This document shows, piece by piece, positions 34,423 through 45,909 of a stretch of DNA of 64,000 bases. The position numbers were made by a program, and so were the translations under genes. The stretch's first letter is position 1. Each line of letters starts with the position of its first letter. The DNA is from Nymphaea colorata (Eukaryota > Streptophyta > Magnoliopsida > Nymphaeales > Nymphaeaceae), in contig NC_045143.1 of NCBI RefSeq assembly GCF_008831285.2, forward strand, positions 837,003 through 901,002, read 5' to 3'. The notes beneath the pieces are model-generated. The model did not search any database and had not been told where the DNA came from. It saw only the letters and a list, made by a program, of their open reading frames with translations.

Positions 34423-37031
34423 CTAATTGAGAGTGGGATTTTTCCTTCTCGTTTTTACATTCCTCAAGAATTCTTCTCCTTCCTCAAGATTTTCTACTGC
34501 ATCATTCTCTACTTCCTTTATTGCGGCCACCTCACCGAGCCTCTGTAAATTCCTTACTAATATCGTAAATGTTAACTCATTGGGTCTGCACCCAGCCTCT
34601 TTCATCATTCTGTACATATCCATGGCTTTGTCGACCTTATCAACTAGCATGTATGCAGCCAGCATCTCTGTGTATATCCTAGTTTCAGGTTGCAAGCCTT
34701 CCTCTTGCAGCTGCAAAAAGTAATACTCAGCCTTCTCAATCAACCTGTTCCTTCCTAACATGTATATCATGTCGAAGTAGAACGAAGCTTCCGGCCTATA
34801 CCAGATCTCTTTACGTGCATAGTCGAAGACCTGTCACAAAATGAAGGAACTTTGCATGCTTAGTAATGGGCTGGAAATGACATTCAGCAGAAGCAACAAT
34901 AACACTTCTAACAGATAACATAATATCATTCTCGAAAGAAGAAAGAGAGAGGGGAACACCATTCTTCAGTCATATAACACAAAGCAAGAACAAAATTAAC
35001 ATGGCAATATACGCATATTCTAAATCATGAGCTCAATGTCCAGCACAATTTGTTTAAAAAAAAAAAATTGTGATTAAACAGTTCATGCTAATCAGTTGAC
35101 ATGGACATGGTTGACTGTGAATTCGAACTGATGGTCATATTTCACAGGAATGTAACATCTCATTCATTCACAAATCATATCTTGCTTTACCAAGAGACTG
35201 GAGATGGCATAGTGGTAAAGGTCATAACCACTAGGCAAGCAGTCAGAGGTTGGAGTCCCATGGCGATCACCCCACTTAACCCAGAGCGGGTCCTTACCTT
35301 GGTATGAAGGAAGCTGCATAGTTTTTGCACACTTGGATGCCCAACCATTATCTTGACTGGTGATGTGGTTTCTGCATGTAAAATTTAAAAAAGGTTTAAT
35401 AGCCTTCCTCCATGACCGACAAGAGGAAATGGCTAACAGCAAAAAACCTCTTTGTTCTATTTGTTCGATCCTAAGCAAATTATAAAGATGCTAGATAGTG
35501 TTGTATGGCCATAACTTTTCCTATGGTTGCAGAAGGTGTTCCAGGTATGAAGAAATTGAACTACTTTTGCCACATAAAGTGAACAAAATGATTTGCCATG
35601 ATTTGCCTACAGTGAATTTTGCTTCTTCCTGCATACAAAATGCTCAATCTTAGCCGTTAACAGCACATCGATAATGAAAATGGAAAGGTTTAGCTAGAAA
35701 GGATAAGCCCTTTTGAAGATTGGAGAGAAAGAATGGAAGATATGGCTCCTCACCTGATCTCAAGCAGCTTGTTTTTCCTTGCATATTTTCAGTAAGAAAT
35801 AAACCTCTGACACACTAAGTCAGAGAGCTTATGAGAGTTGTTGTCCCCCGGGTGTAGCTCAGAGGCTTATTCGAGGATCATACATACTTTTCAAGAATAA
35901 AGGTATTTCAAGTGCTTCCAGCACAAATAAATCATCTTCAAGACGGTTAAGCAAGCTGATCGAAAAGCAAAGATGACAATTCGTTGTCTCGTTACGGTCC
36001 AATATTAGAATTGGTTGCACCTGCATCTGTATGTGAGAAACACTTGTCTACCCCTGTCGAAGACGAGTATTAAAAACACGTCTAATTTTGATTAACTAGT
36101 GGCAGTTTTCCCCGCATCTAATGTGTTCAACAACAGAAGCCACATTTATAAAAGAAGACTACTTCAGATCAATGAAATGCAAAGGGCAACTCAATTGGCT
36201 CACATAATTTGATTTAGGTAATTGACACAATAACTTAGGTGTGCTTGCGATGCGTCACCAACAAGAAATATGTAGCAGACTTCAGCACAAATAACAGTAA
36301 GGGTAGAATTCAAAAGCCCCTAACTTTCTATGGCTATCTATCTCGTTGTGCAGCACGCAGTTCACACAAATTCTACCCATCTTACGTCCTTTATACTATT
36401 TATTTCCCCAGAGACGTCCTAAAATCCGAACTATCGCACTGCTTCTGTTCAGTAGCTAAGACCATGTGTTTTTGAGACCCTTACCCTCTTTCGTGAAGAG
36501 GAAGACGAAGACGTCCGACGTTGTTGGTGCCATCGATTCCAAACGCCAACAATAGCTATCCTTGTCTATGGTCATCCCATTTGACGAAACAAAAAAACTA
36601 AAACGAACACGATGAAAGTAAGAAAGAGAACGAAGGGGAGGAGAACCGACCTTGATGGCGAGGTCGCAGCAGTCGGTGCGCTGGAGGTGGGCGAGGAGGG
36701 CGAGCAGGTCGGGCTTTAGAAGCCTGGAGACGGAGGTGACCATGACCCTGGCCACCGCCTCCTCCCCCTTGGCCAGCCGCAGGGAGGAAGAGGCCTGCTT
36801 CGCCTCCGAGCTCATGTCCTCCTTCGTCCTCCACAGCGGCTTCTTGCTCAGCCCCTTGTCCCTCAGGCTGCACACGAACGCCACAGCCCTCGTCCGGCCA
36901 CTCAAAGTGACAATGCCATTTCCGCCATTGGCAGGTCCTCTTCTGCAGCATCTGCCTCTACAACTGGATTGTTGTATGTCCCACACCGCAGCTAGACGGA
37001 TGCCCGTGTGGAGGAGACACGCAGCCACCAT
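34423..37031 (-). CDS. Short PPR protein, THA8-like
   Basis: Two exons (36651-37031 and 34423-34830) encode 262 residues. The splice at AAG/GT and CAG/GT joins CDLAIK to VFDYARKEIWYRPE in frame. Residues 1 to about 55 are rich in Arg, Ala and Ser and lack acidic residues early on, as in an organelle transit peptide. There follow RDKG...PLWR, VSRLLKPDLLALLAHLQR, and then about four PPR-like helical hairpins, including YFLQLQEEGLQPETRIYTEMLAAY and MYRMMKEAGCRPNELTFTILVRN. This arrangement matches the compact THA8/THA8-like PPR proteins, whose founding member aids chloroplast intron splicing. The C-terminus is acidic. RNA binding is inferred from the family. The 1.8 kb intron (34831-36650) contains a SINE-like insertion. 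Confidence 0.85.
35195..35390 (+). mobile_element. tRNA-derived SINE-like element in PPR intron
   Basis: Two internal RNA polymerase III promoter boxes are visible in the right order. An A box, TGGCATAGTGG (35205-35215), fits the consensus exactly. A B box, GGTTGGAGTCC (35248-35258), has one mismatch. Their spacing (43 bases) is normal for tRNA-derived units. The downstream body ends in an A-rich tract near 35385. The rest does not fold as a functional tRNA, so a SINE is likelier. It lies on the strand opposite to the PPR gene, inside its intron. Exact ends were not resolved. Confidence 0.55.
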
Positions 37032-38187
37032 CTTCCCTTTTCCGATTTAGAAAAAGAATCCCCACAAAAAAAATTTCAAAAGCTCTCCGATTTTGAGCGC
37101 ATGGGGGAAGCTTGAAGAATGAGATTCGTCGGGGTCATGTCCGGAGGAAGAGAACGGCAATATGCAAGCCAAAGACGGCTTCCGATTTATCCTGATCTTC
37201 GTCTAAAATAACGGCGGTTTCCTACCATTACTTTACCATGCTCGTCATAGTCTTCTGAAGTGTACCGTGATGCTCGCATTTTTCTGGGAAGCTGTCTCGT
37301 CCAGTATTAACGTTATCTCGGTTTCGCCGAGTATTCTCTTTTTGAAATTTTAACTAATTTTAATTATTCTTTAGTTATAAATATTAAAAAGAAAACAGGC
37401 CGATTCATCCAATTTTTATGGATCCATGGGCCTCGTTCATCTATGTAATATTCAGCAAATGATACGACTCCTGTACTCGGATCCACAAGTTTAGTTTGGT
37501 ATTAGTATAATATGCAAAAGTAGGGCTGAAAATCCGTTGGTTACGTACAAGGCATTTTGACAGTGCAAAAGTAGGGATTGAGAGCCCACCTGACCAAGCA
37601 CAGGTCTTGGAAAAGACCGCACCCAAGTTAAAGGACCATATCGCTCGCCTAGCGACATAAAGCTCTATGCTAGTACCCCATTTCTAAGGCCTATGCCTGC
37701 TTTGGCTTCTACATGAGAATAGGGGACTGTTGAGTTCAACCATGTTGGCCCTTATATAAGTAAACATTGCCTTTTACAAATCCAATCACATCAGTCAATA
37801 TAAAATGGTCATAAGTTTTTTAAAAAATTGTAAACTTCTAACAATTGAAATTTTTAGATTTTTTATTCTTATATTTTCATAGATTTTGCACCGACCTATA
37901 CAGCTAAATTCATGAAAAACAGCTTAAATCACCAAAGAATAAGCGGAAAGGCATAAATTGGGAATATATGTCTGCGTACATTCCAAGCACGCCTATTTAA
38001 AAACCTTATCGGAAAAGGAATAACGAGTCTATTATTCCATACATCAAAATTTTGAGCAGCACGTGAATTAAAATGACCCAAATCCATGACATGAGAATGC
38101 AGATTGCATCCTTCTGAAATCTCAAACCCTAGCTTTTGCTGGCCCATGCACTAAAAAGTAAGAATCCCCACAGCCAGAACCTTGCCA
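37032..38187. other. Intergenic: PPR promoter and UXS 3' region
   Basis: No gene seen. About 37,032-37,250 should contain the promoter and leader of the PPR gene, although no clear TATA box was found. The right end should hold the 3' untranslated region of the UXS gene. Confidence 0.5.
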
Positions 38188-41100
38188 TCATTTTTTGGGG
38201 ATTGAGAGCCTTTGCCTGAAATCCTCTTCCATTAGCGGAAGACCCTCCCGCAGTTTAACAGTGGGCTCCCAACCAAGCAAGGTTGTTGCCTTCGTGATGT
38301 CCGGCTTCCGCTGACGAGGGTCGTCCGGTGTGTTCTCGACAATCTTCACTTTGGTTGACGGATCAATCAACTGGAAATGAAAATAGAAGGCGACAATATA
38401 ATCAATGAAAGTTGGACAAGTTGTGCCTGACAAATCATAATACATAGAAGAATAGTACGCATTAGCATATTCAGATTTTGACGTGAAAAATGACCATCCC
38501 TCATGAGCTTGCCATTACATATGGATGAAATAGCATACTCAGGCGTATTAAAAGACGATGAATTACGGCTGGCGTTGGACCATGCAAAGGATGCCATGCA
38601 CCATATATGGATTTGGCTGGTCCAATGTATATGGCCATGATGGCCGATTGGCAGTCCAAGCAGGCACTGGCCATTTTGAAAGCATCTGAACTTATAGATG
38701 AAGCAGAATGTCTAATCTATGCATTGAAAAAGAAATAATTGAAACCCAATGTGTACATGTGATTCTATGGCTCCCCCAATTTTAATCAATATAAAACCGT
38801 TCATTTTGATCTCTTATAAAATCCAATTTACTCGTCCATTTTCACGATTCTTTTATGCCTGTAGATTTGGACAAACCAGCCAGAAAATGGCCTCACCAGC
38901 ACTCCGTATACACTCCAGTGCATTGATACTGTGAACCAAAGTAAACCACCCGCTCCCAGAAATGGGAAACCAGATTACATGGAAAAACTTATTTGTACAG
39001 TAAAATAGCACAGCCTACCTCCTTCACCGTTTCAGCAAGCTCCAACATTGTGAACTCACCTGCAAAGCAGGAATCACATAACAAAGAATCAAAAGCATGC
39101 CAAAAGGGAAAAACGAAATCAATTAAGCTTAAATTAGTGACAATAACAACTGCAATTCACTGACGCTTCGATAATTTCCAAAAGAACAAATATACTATAA
39201 CTTATATAGAATACTGTGACCAATACGAAGGATAGAGAATTGACCTAACGTTTGACAAGCAACAGAAAAATTATGGCTTTGAATATTAAGTTTCATAGTA
39301 TTCATACCAGCCATATAGTGTAATGAAATTTTACAAATTTAATTAACTGAAGTTGAATTTTGGATAATACAAGCTGAGTGTTGAATATGTAACCTGGATT
39401 GCCAAGGTTAATCGGCCCAGTATGTTCTCCTTCCATAAGTCGTATAAGTCCATCAACCTTCAATCAAACAATAGAAAAAATTCTAGTGTCATTGGGACCA
39501 TCTGAAAATACTGTTGTTATCTTCAGAAAGATAGAATGCTAAATAAACTCACATACCATGTCTGACACATAGCAGAAGCTTCGTGTTTGTGTCCCTGGAG
39601 CTTGCACTGTTAATGGCTCACCCCTATGTTCAGATACCGCCATAAAAATCTCCATCAGTGTACAATCCAGTTCATTTTCTCACCTCAAACTTGTGATAGA
39701 TACACCCTCAGAACTTTCATTATTAACTTCCCATGTGACATCAAATAACTCATGGAAACATTAAATGAGTGACAAGGATCCCCAAACAGACAACACCAAT
39801 TGAAAAACAAACTCTTGAATGATTACAAATCCTTATCATCAGAGATATTAAATGAAACTTGAATCAACATTTGAAGAACTTTTGCAGAAAATCCTAATAC
39901 TAAATATAAAAAGAAACTTCAACCAACTTGAATTTAAAACAGAAAATTTGAAAACAAGAGTTCAGGAGAAATGTTTGTTGGAGATTTCATCGATAGCAAG
40001 TAGACTAATTGGCAGAACTGATCATGCAAGATATTGTAAATCTATAACGAGTATCAAAACATAGAAAATTCATAATGGGTATGCATATCTACATATAAGA
40101 ATATAAAAATTACTACATGCAACGATGCAAGTAGAATCTACCTAAGAGCTTGAGCTATGAAATTGCTGACAACACGGCCATCATCAATGTTCATTCTAGG
40201 GCCATAAGTGTTGAAGATCCTCGCAATACGAATTTCTGAGAACATATATCAAATGCATAGTACCTTCAGAAACAAATATGTAGGCACTAACCAATGTAGC
40301 TTGCAAATAGCCTGCCAGATATATTTTACCAATGCCATGTTGCCTGTGGTAATCAAACATCAAAGTCTCAGCAACACGTTTCCCCTCATCATAGCAACTT
40401 CTAACACCTGCAATCCATAAAAGGTAACATAAATGATGGCAACACTTGCAATTCTTAAGCATTGAATGCACGCAACCTAAAAATGGATCAGTTCAAGGTT
40501 AGCCAAGTTCCAGACTAGGGTTTACAAAAGAGTGCAAGCCTTCCAATGGTTCAGATCCTGGACTAAGCGATGCTCATTGCAGGACTTGAAATATGTGGTC
40601 ATTGACTACAGAAGACAAAAGCAACAGCAATAAAAGATGCAGGAATATTACTGTGACACATGCTTAAGCTATTGCACAATAAGTTGTTCAATGACTACGA
40701 TGCAACCAAAATGACACTTCAATAGCCAGAAACTCGCTGGGGCTACAGACAAATCAGAACACGCAAAATATGCAGACTCCACCAGTTGTGAGATCGCCAT
40801 ATTGCTTGGATATAATTTCAAAACTTCGGCCTATACCCCAGCAGAAAAGTAACACCATGTTGCATTCACTCAATTGGGCTTGTTAAAAAACTATCCAGCA
40901 GCATCACATAGTTTCTCAAGTCCACCATATCACATTAACTAATAAATGAAAAATAAACTGAACAGCTAAACCACCATGAACCAGAGGATAAAGGCAATTC
41001 AAAAATATTTCATTTATAATGTATGTCTGTTTTTTGTTTGTGAACCCTATATGCTCTAATAGCTCATTACGCAGGCATAAAAAACAATCTCACACTGAAA

Positions 41101-44100
41101 AATCATTTGAAAGGAAGACTTACCAATTGGATTGACGTTACCCCAGTACTCTTCTTTTTGAGGATGCTCAAGAGGATCACCATACACTTCCGAAGTTGAT
41201 GTAAGCAATATCCTAGGAAAAGAGGAAAAATATAATTAAGACAGCTACATCATCTGAGATGTAAATAGCTGATGTTGAGGAGTTTGAAGATCATTCAGAA
41301 AAGGAAAATCCTTTCCAACTTCCAATCTTTTACTTTATCCCTCCAGCTTAGACATATAGACATGTTTTTCCAAAAGGACTTCAAGCTTGGTTAGCAATTA
41401 GCATAGTTTTGTATGGCATGATGAGTCAAAATCATTTCAAAACAGTTATTTGGACCTATCTAAAGACCTGAGCAACGAAAGTGCTGTCTGAGTGTGTGAC
41501 TGCACAAGGCATGCATACAGTTAGAGAGCGAGATGGCGAGAGAGAGACCTTGCTCCGACCCGCTTGGCAAGTCCTAGCATATTCAATGTTCCAATCACGT
41601 TCGTCTTTATAGTCTGTAAAGATGTCAGTCCAATTAGATTGGAAAGAAAAAAACTGCAAACTAGGCATGTGAGTAAGCAACATCTTTCCCAGCAAAAGAG
41701 TAGTGCATACATGAAGTCAAAAAATCAGCTGCTCAGACTATATCATCCTCTTATGCATGGAATGGAATTGATCATTGGAATGGCAGTCTTGAATAGAAAC
41801 AGCATGACAAGAAAATGGACTGAACAACCAGGCATAAACCATGCAATTTTCATTCACAATGACATGTACAAGTGGCACAAACTCATTTTCTCTATTTCAA
41901 GTAGTTGTTTAGAGAGGCAGCCATTAGCTTGGAGGCGCCCTTCAGGTGAACATCGTAGCAGCAATCCACCAGAAAGCAAGTTATATGAGTAGGTTTAGAA
42001 TCTAAAGTAGTCAATCAGAAATAAATACAAAAAGTGAAACCACAAAAAAGAAGGCACTAAATGGAATTTAAACTGTTATACTTGCCTTTACAGGGTTGTA
42101 TTTGTAAAAAATTGGAGAGGCTGGGCATGCGAGATGGTATATTTGATCAACTTCTACTAATAGAGGTTCTGTGACGTCTGCAGTGAAACAAATGGAGACA
42201 TCAAAATGCAAGACGATAAACTATAAGAAAGATCTTAAGTCAATATCAAAGTTATTACTCAGAAAATAAAATCGGGACTATTAAGAACTGGAAATTCAAA
42301 GGGCAAATTATAAGTTTGTTTATTTTAATAATAAAACAGATTCAATCAGTATCACATTGCAGGAAACAAGATCATACAAAAATTAGCTTTAAACTCTAAA
42401 CTGAAAAAGGATCTCCTCCATGTTTTGTAAATAAGGAGGTTATATGTTTTTGCAGACCAGCCTAAACTTCTACATGTTGCACTGCCTATACAAAAATAAA
42501 AAAAATCTGCTCCTCCAGCTTCTTTGACTCACATGGATAGGCACCAACAATATAGATCAGAAACCTCTGTTAACAAAACTCCAAATTCAATTCTGGAAGC
42601 TACACATTTACCAAAAGCTTGAAGTCCGTTAAAGGCTACAAAGTTGATCCAAGTGGCAGAATCAACTACCTAGAGAATCAAAGCTTTGGAACCAGTAATC
42701 TAAAACAAATTCCATGCTACCCAATACTTCTGAAACCATGTACTTATTATGTTTGACATACAATCACTTAAAATAGACAAATTCTTGGAACTGCCACAAG
42801 ATGAACACCTCAAGTTATGTATCATATTCACATGTTTCTTAGATTCTCATTTCTCTCGTAGATTATCAAGTTCAAGTTTCTTCCCTTTACTTAAAAGCGG
42901 ATAAGGGCAATGAAATACCATACCTTCAACATGATATGCACAATCTACTTTAAGAGAAGAGGGAAAGAGGAAAGCCATAATTTCCTTAAAAAAAACTCAA
43001 AAACATAAAACAAACATAAAATCAGCTCCTACGTAGAAAAGAACATAAAAAATTACCATGTCGGATAAGCTCAAAGTTTGGATGACCAATCCATTTTCTA
43101 AGATTGTCCTTTGAACCAGTGAAGAAATTATCAGCAACAATTACCTGGGTAACAGAAGCTTTTGTCAGAGAGTCATCTAACAGAACAAAACAGAGAGAAA
43201 CCTTGTAATTTAAAGAAAATTTGATGTGTTACAAGGAAAAATTGGCATTAAAGTGTGTCAGAAGATAAAAAGGAAGAATTAGTGCTGCAAGTTGGCTTCG
43301 TCAAGCAGATGCACAAATAACCAAGAAAAGGAAAAGGAAAACCTAGCAATACTGAAGAAGTTTCAAATGCAACCACTGCAAAAAATTTTGGGAACAAACT
43401 TCGTAAATATAAATACCTAAGTGACAAAAATGACAAGAAAACACAGCTATTTTAGAACAATTGAATAAAAGGTTTGCTAAACCACAGAAAGCTCCCTTTC
43501 CATGGCCCTTTTCATCCCTGAAACTGAATAATAACAGCAGTTACCTGATTGCTGGAAAAAGTAAGTCGGTACTTCCAAATTATTAGGTACTTCCAAATTA
43601 TTAGATCAAGCCTTACTGGAAATGGGCACTAATCCCAGTGCGATTAACATCAGTGCACATTGGCCCACATAGGCTGATGCACATTGGATCAGCGGAAGTC
43701 AAAATGATAAGGGACCTGACACAGTCCTCTTAGAATATTAACCGATATATCAGCCACTACTGTCCCATATTAATAAAGTAGTAAAATAGAGCAAGTTTTA
43801 CTTAATTTAGTATGGACAATACAGCCGAAAACAGGCCACCGATGCACACCAATATTTTATAATTCTGATAAAACCAATATAACATGATAAAAGATTCTTA
43901 AACAATGGTATAAATGGAGAATAAAAGAGAACAATTAATTACCTCATTTTTATCATTTTCCATCAGTTTATCTACAAGGTGAGAGCCAATAAATCCAGCC
44001 CCGCCAGTCACCAAAATTCGCAATTTAGGCTGCCATTATTAGTTAAGTGACATTAAGAAAAGACTGAGCAAGAAAAAAAGAATGTTCAGAAAATGTTGCT

Positions 44101-45165
44101 AAATGGTCCCACCACCAATTTCTACAGACTTCACAATAATCTAGGACAAGCAAATTCTGGGGAAGTTCCCGAAAGTAACTACTGTGAATCCTCACTCTGC
44201 ATTTGTGGCCTACCTCCTACTGATGCATGAATACAGTACATGCATGATAGAGAAGTGTAACAATAATGCAATCACTGGGAACTGGAAAGGATAATTTTTT
44301 TTTCCAACTTTATAATTGAAAGAAAAACACAAAAAAAATAACTCTTCATTGTACAGACATAGTGAAATTGGAGGCATAAATATGCAATTCATGAGGATGG
44401 ACTTCCATATGCAAATGGAACCAAGGTTAGGCATAAATTGCTGCCAAACTCATTCGATTAAACAAATTTTTCATTAGTGACTTTGCTTGAGATATGGTAA
44501 AAATAAAGCGTGACAATACCTCGACACGGTGTTATTCAGATCAGAAAACGTGATATACTAAAGACTACAACAATTACACTGAGTGCAACGTTGAACAAAT
44601 CAGACTCCTGCAAGCATGAAGAGGAAATCGATAGACAGCTCAAAAAGGTTTTCTACAACATATTCTGTCCTAGAACTCAAGAAAACAGCAAAAAGCGGTA
44701 TCAAATTTTAAATGAACTCATAATTAACTATCCAATATTGATTCAAGAAAAACTGTAACAAATTTTACCAACAACTAGTTTGGAAGTCCAAATGTCCTAT
44801 TGATGCCTCCGGTTCAAAGCAAATCTAAACGTAGAACAACGGTTTTAGCAGAAAGAAATTGCTCGTGAAATCAGCATCATGATCACCAGGCAGACAACAT
44901 CCATGCTTCCATTACCAAGGAAAATATAAATGAACAAACAAAATGCAGAAACTTCTGTGCCAGTGAAGAGCTAAATTTCAGTCCATCATGCAACATTACC
45001 GTACATGAATCTAAATCACCAGAAAGAAGATGAAAAAAAAAACCGAAGCAGATCGTAAAATGTCTGTACCTGACAAAATTTGGAACTGCGCAAAGGAGAT
45101 GGCATGGGAGGTGGCCTTGAAGCGGTTTGATGCGAAGAATTGTTTTCAATACCATTGGCAGCCAT
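38188..45165 (-). CDS. UXS: UDP-glucuronate decarboxylase (UDP-xylose synthase), cytosolic type
   Basis: This enzyme converts UDP-glucuronate to UDP-xylose, the donor for xylan and xyloglucan synthesis, using bound NAD. Twelve coding exons give 347 residues: 45070-45165, 43943-44029, 43057-43144, 42086-42177, 41549-41613, 41124-41212, 40330-40407, 40142-40235, 39557-39623, 39394-39457, 39019-39059 and 38188-38370. The NAD-binding GGAGFIGS is at residues 41-48, TSTSEVYG at 147-154 and the catalytic YDEGK at 178-182. No membrane segment precedes the domain, which places it with the soluble UXS3/5/6 group rather than the Golgi group. Intron 4 has a GC donor. An upstream leader intron is likely (about 45176-45692), so the ATG lies 10 bases into its exon. 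Length and motifs are normal. Confidence 0.97.
43567..43601. repeat. 18-bp tandem duplication in UXS intron 2
   Basis: The unit GGTACTTCCAAATTATTA is present twice head to tail within the second intron of the UXS gene. Confidence 0.85.
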
Positions 45166-45890
45166 TGCCAAAAATCTGTCAAATAACAGACAGATCTATA
45201 CTTCAACTTCAGAATTAAGAAAAGAAGAACCACCGAACTCGCGAAAACTAAAATAAGGAAACACCGCCAGACGACATCCGGTCGGACCTCACCTAACCGA
45301 CCAGAGAAAGCCAAGCTACATCAAAAGCAAGCTGTTGTTAAACAATCAAACGTAATCCAAAAATACCAGATTCAAACCTCAATTTCCCATTCCCGAACTC
45401 GAATCTCACGCAAAACTCCAAAAAAGAAAGTTCACAAGACACGAATACCCCATCAAATCCGATCACGTTTATTATGCATCGGATCGAAACCAGAAAAAGA
45501 CAAAAAGAAAATGCCAGACTCCAAAAAAGGAAAACAGAAAAGCATACAATAATTCAAACTCGATCAGACAAAGAACACTTCATAACTTAAACAAAGAACA
45601 GCTAAAACTCATCACGAACACAAACAGAACTCGACTCACAGAGCGACACCAGCCACTCAGAAGACGAAACCGACCGGTATTCCGAAACTCACCGACGCAG
45701 ATTGTAAAACCAACAGAAACCCGATCACAGATCTGAAAATAATGCGGAACTCTAGATCTGTGATTCTGTGAAGACAGACGTCAGACCATTAATAACCCAC
45801 CTATTTACCAACTAAAGTAGACAGGCTCCAATCTTCTGATTGAAGCAAGGACGATACAACAAGGCCACCAAGATCCACCGAACACTCCGC

Positions 45891-45898
45891 CTTTTATA
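45891..45898 (-). promoter_or_regulatory. TATA box of UXS
   Basis: On the minus strand the sequence is TATAAAAG, a full TATA consensus, predicting transcription start near 45,865. With the inferred leader intron (donor CG/GTGAG at 45692, acceptor ending 45176) the mature leader would be about 180 bases. Confidence 0.6.
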
Positions 45899-45909
45899 CG
45901 ATTGCTTCA

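Noticed and set aside
35845-35885. tRNA-like text GGGTGTAGCTCAGAGG
   Set aside because: There is no B box at the right distance, no anticodon arm and no acceptor-stem pairing.
36652-37050. 132-residue plus-strand frame
   Set aside because: It is the antisense shadow of the GC-rich first exon of the PPR gene.
41564-41992. 142-residue open frame on the plus strand
   Set aside because: It overlaps UXS exon 5 and its flanking intron on the opposite strand and has no domain. It is a chance antisense frame.
44883-45314. 143-residue frame on the minus strand with hydrophobic segments
   Set aside because: It overlaps the first UXS coding exon in another frame. The hydrophobicity comes from reading AT-rich intron DNA.
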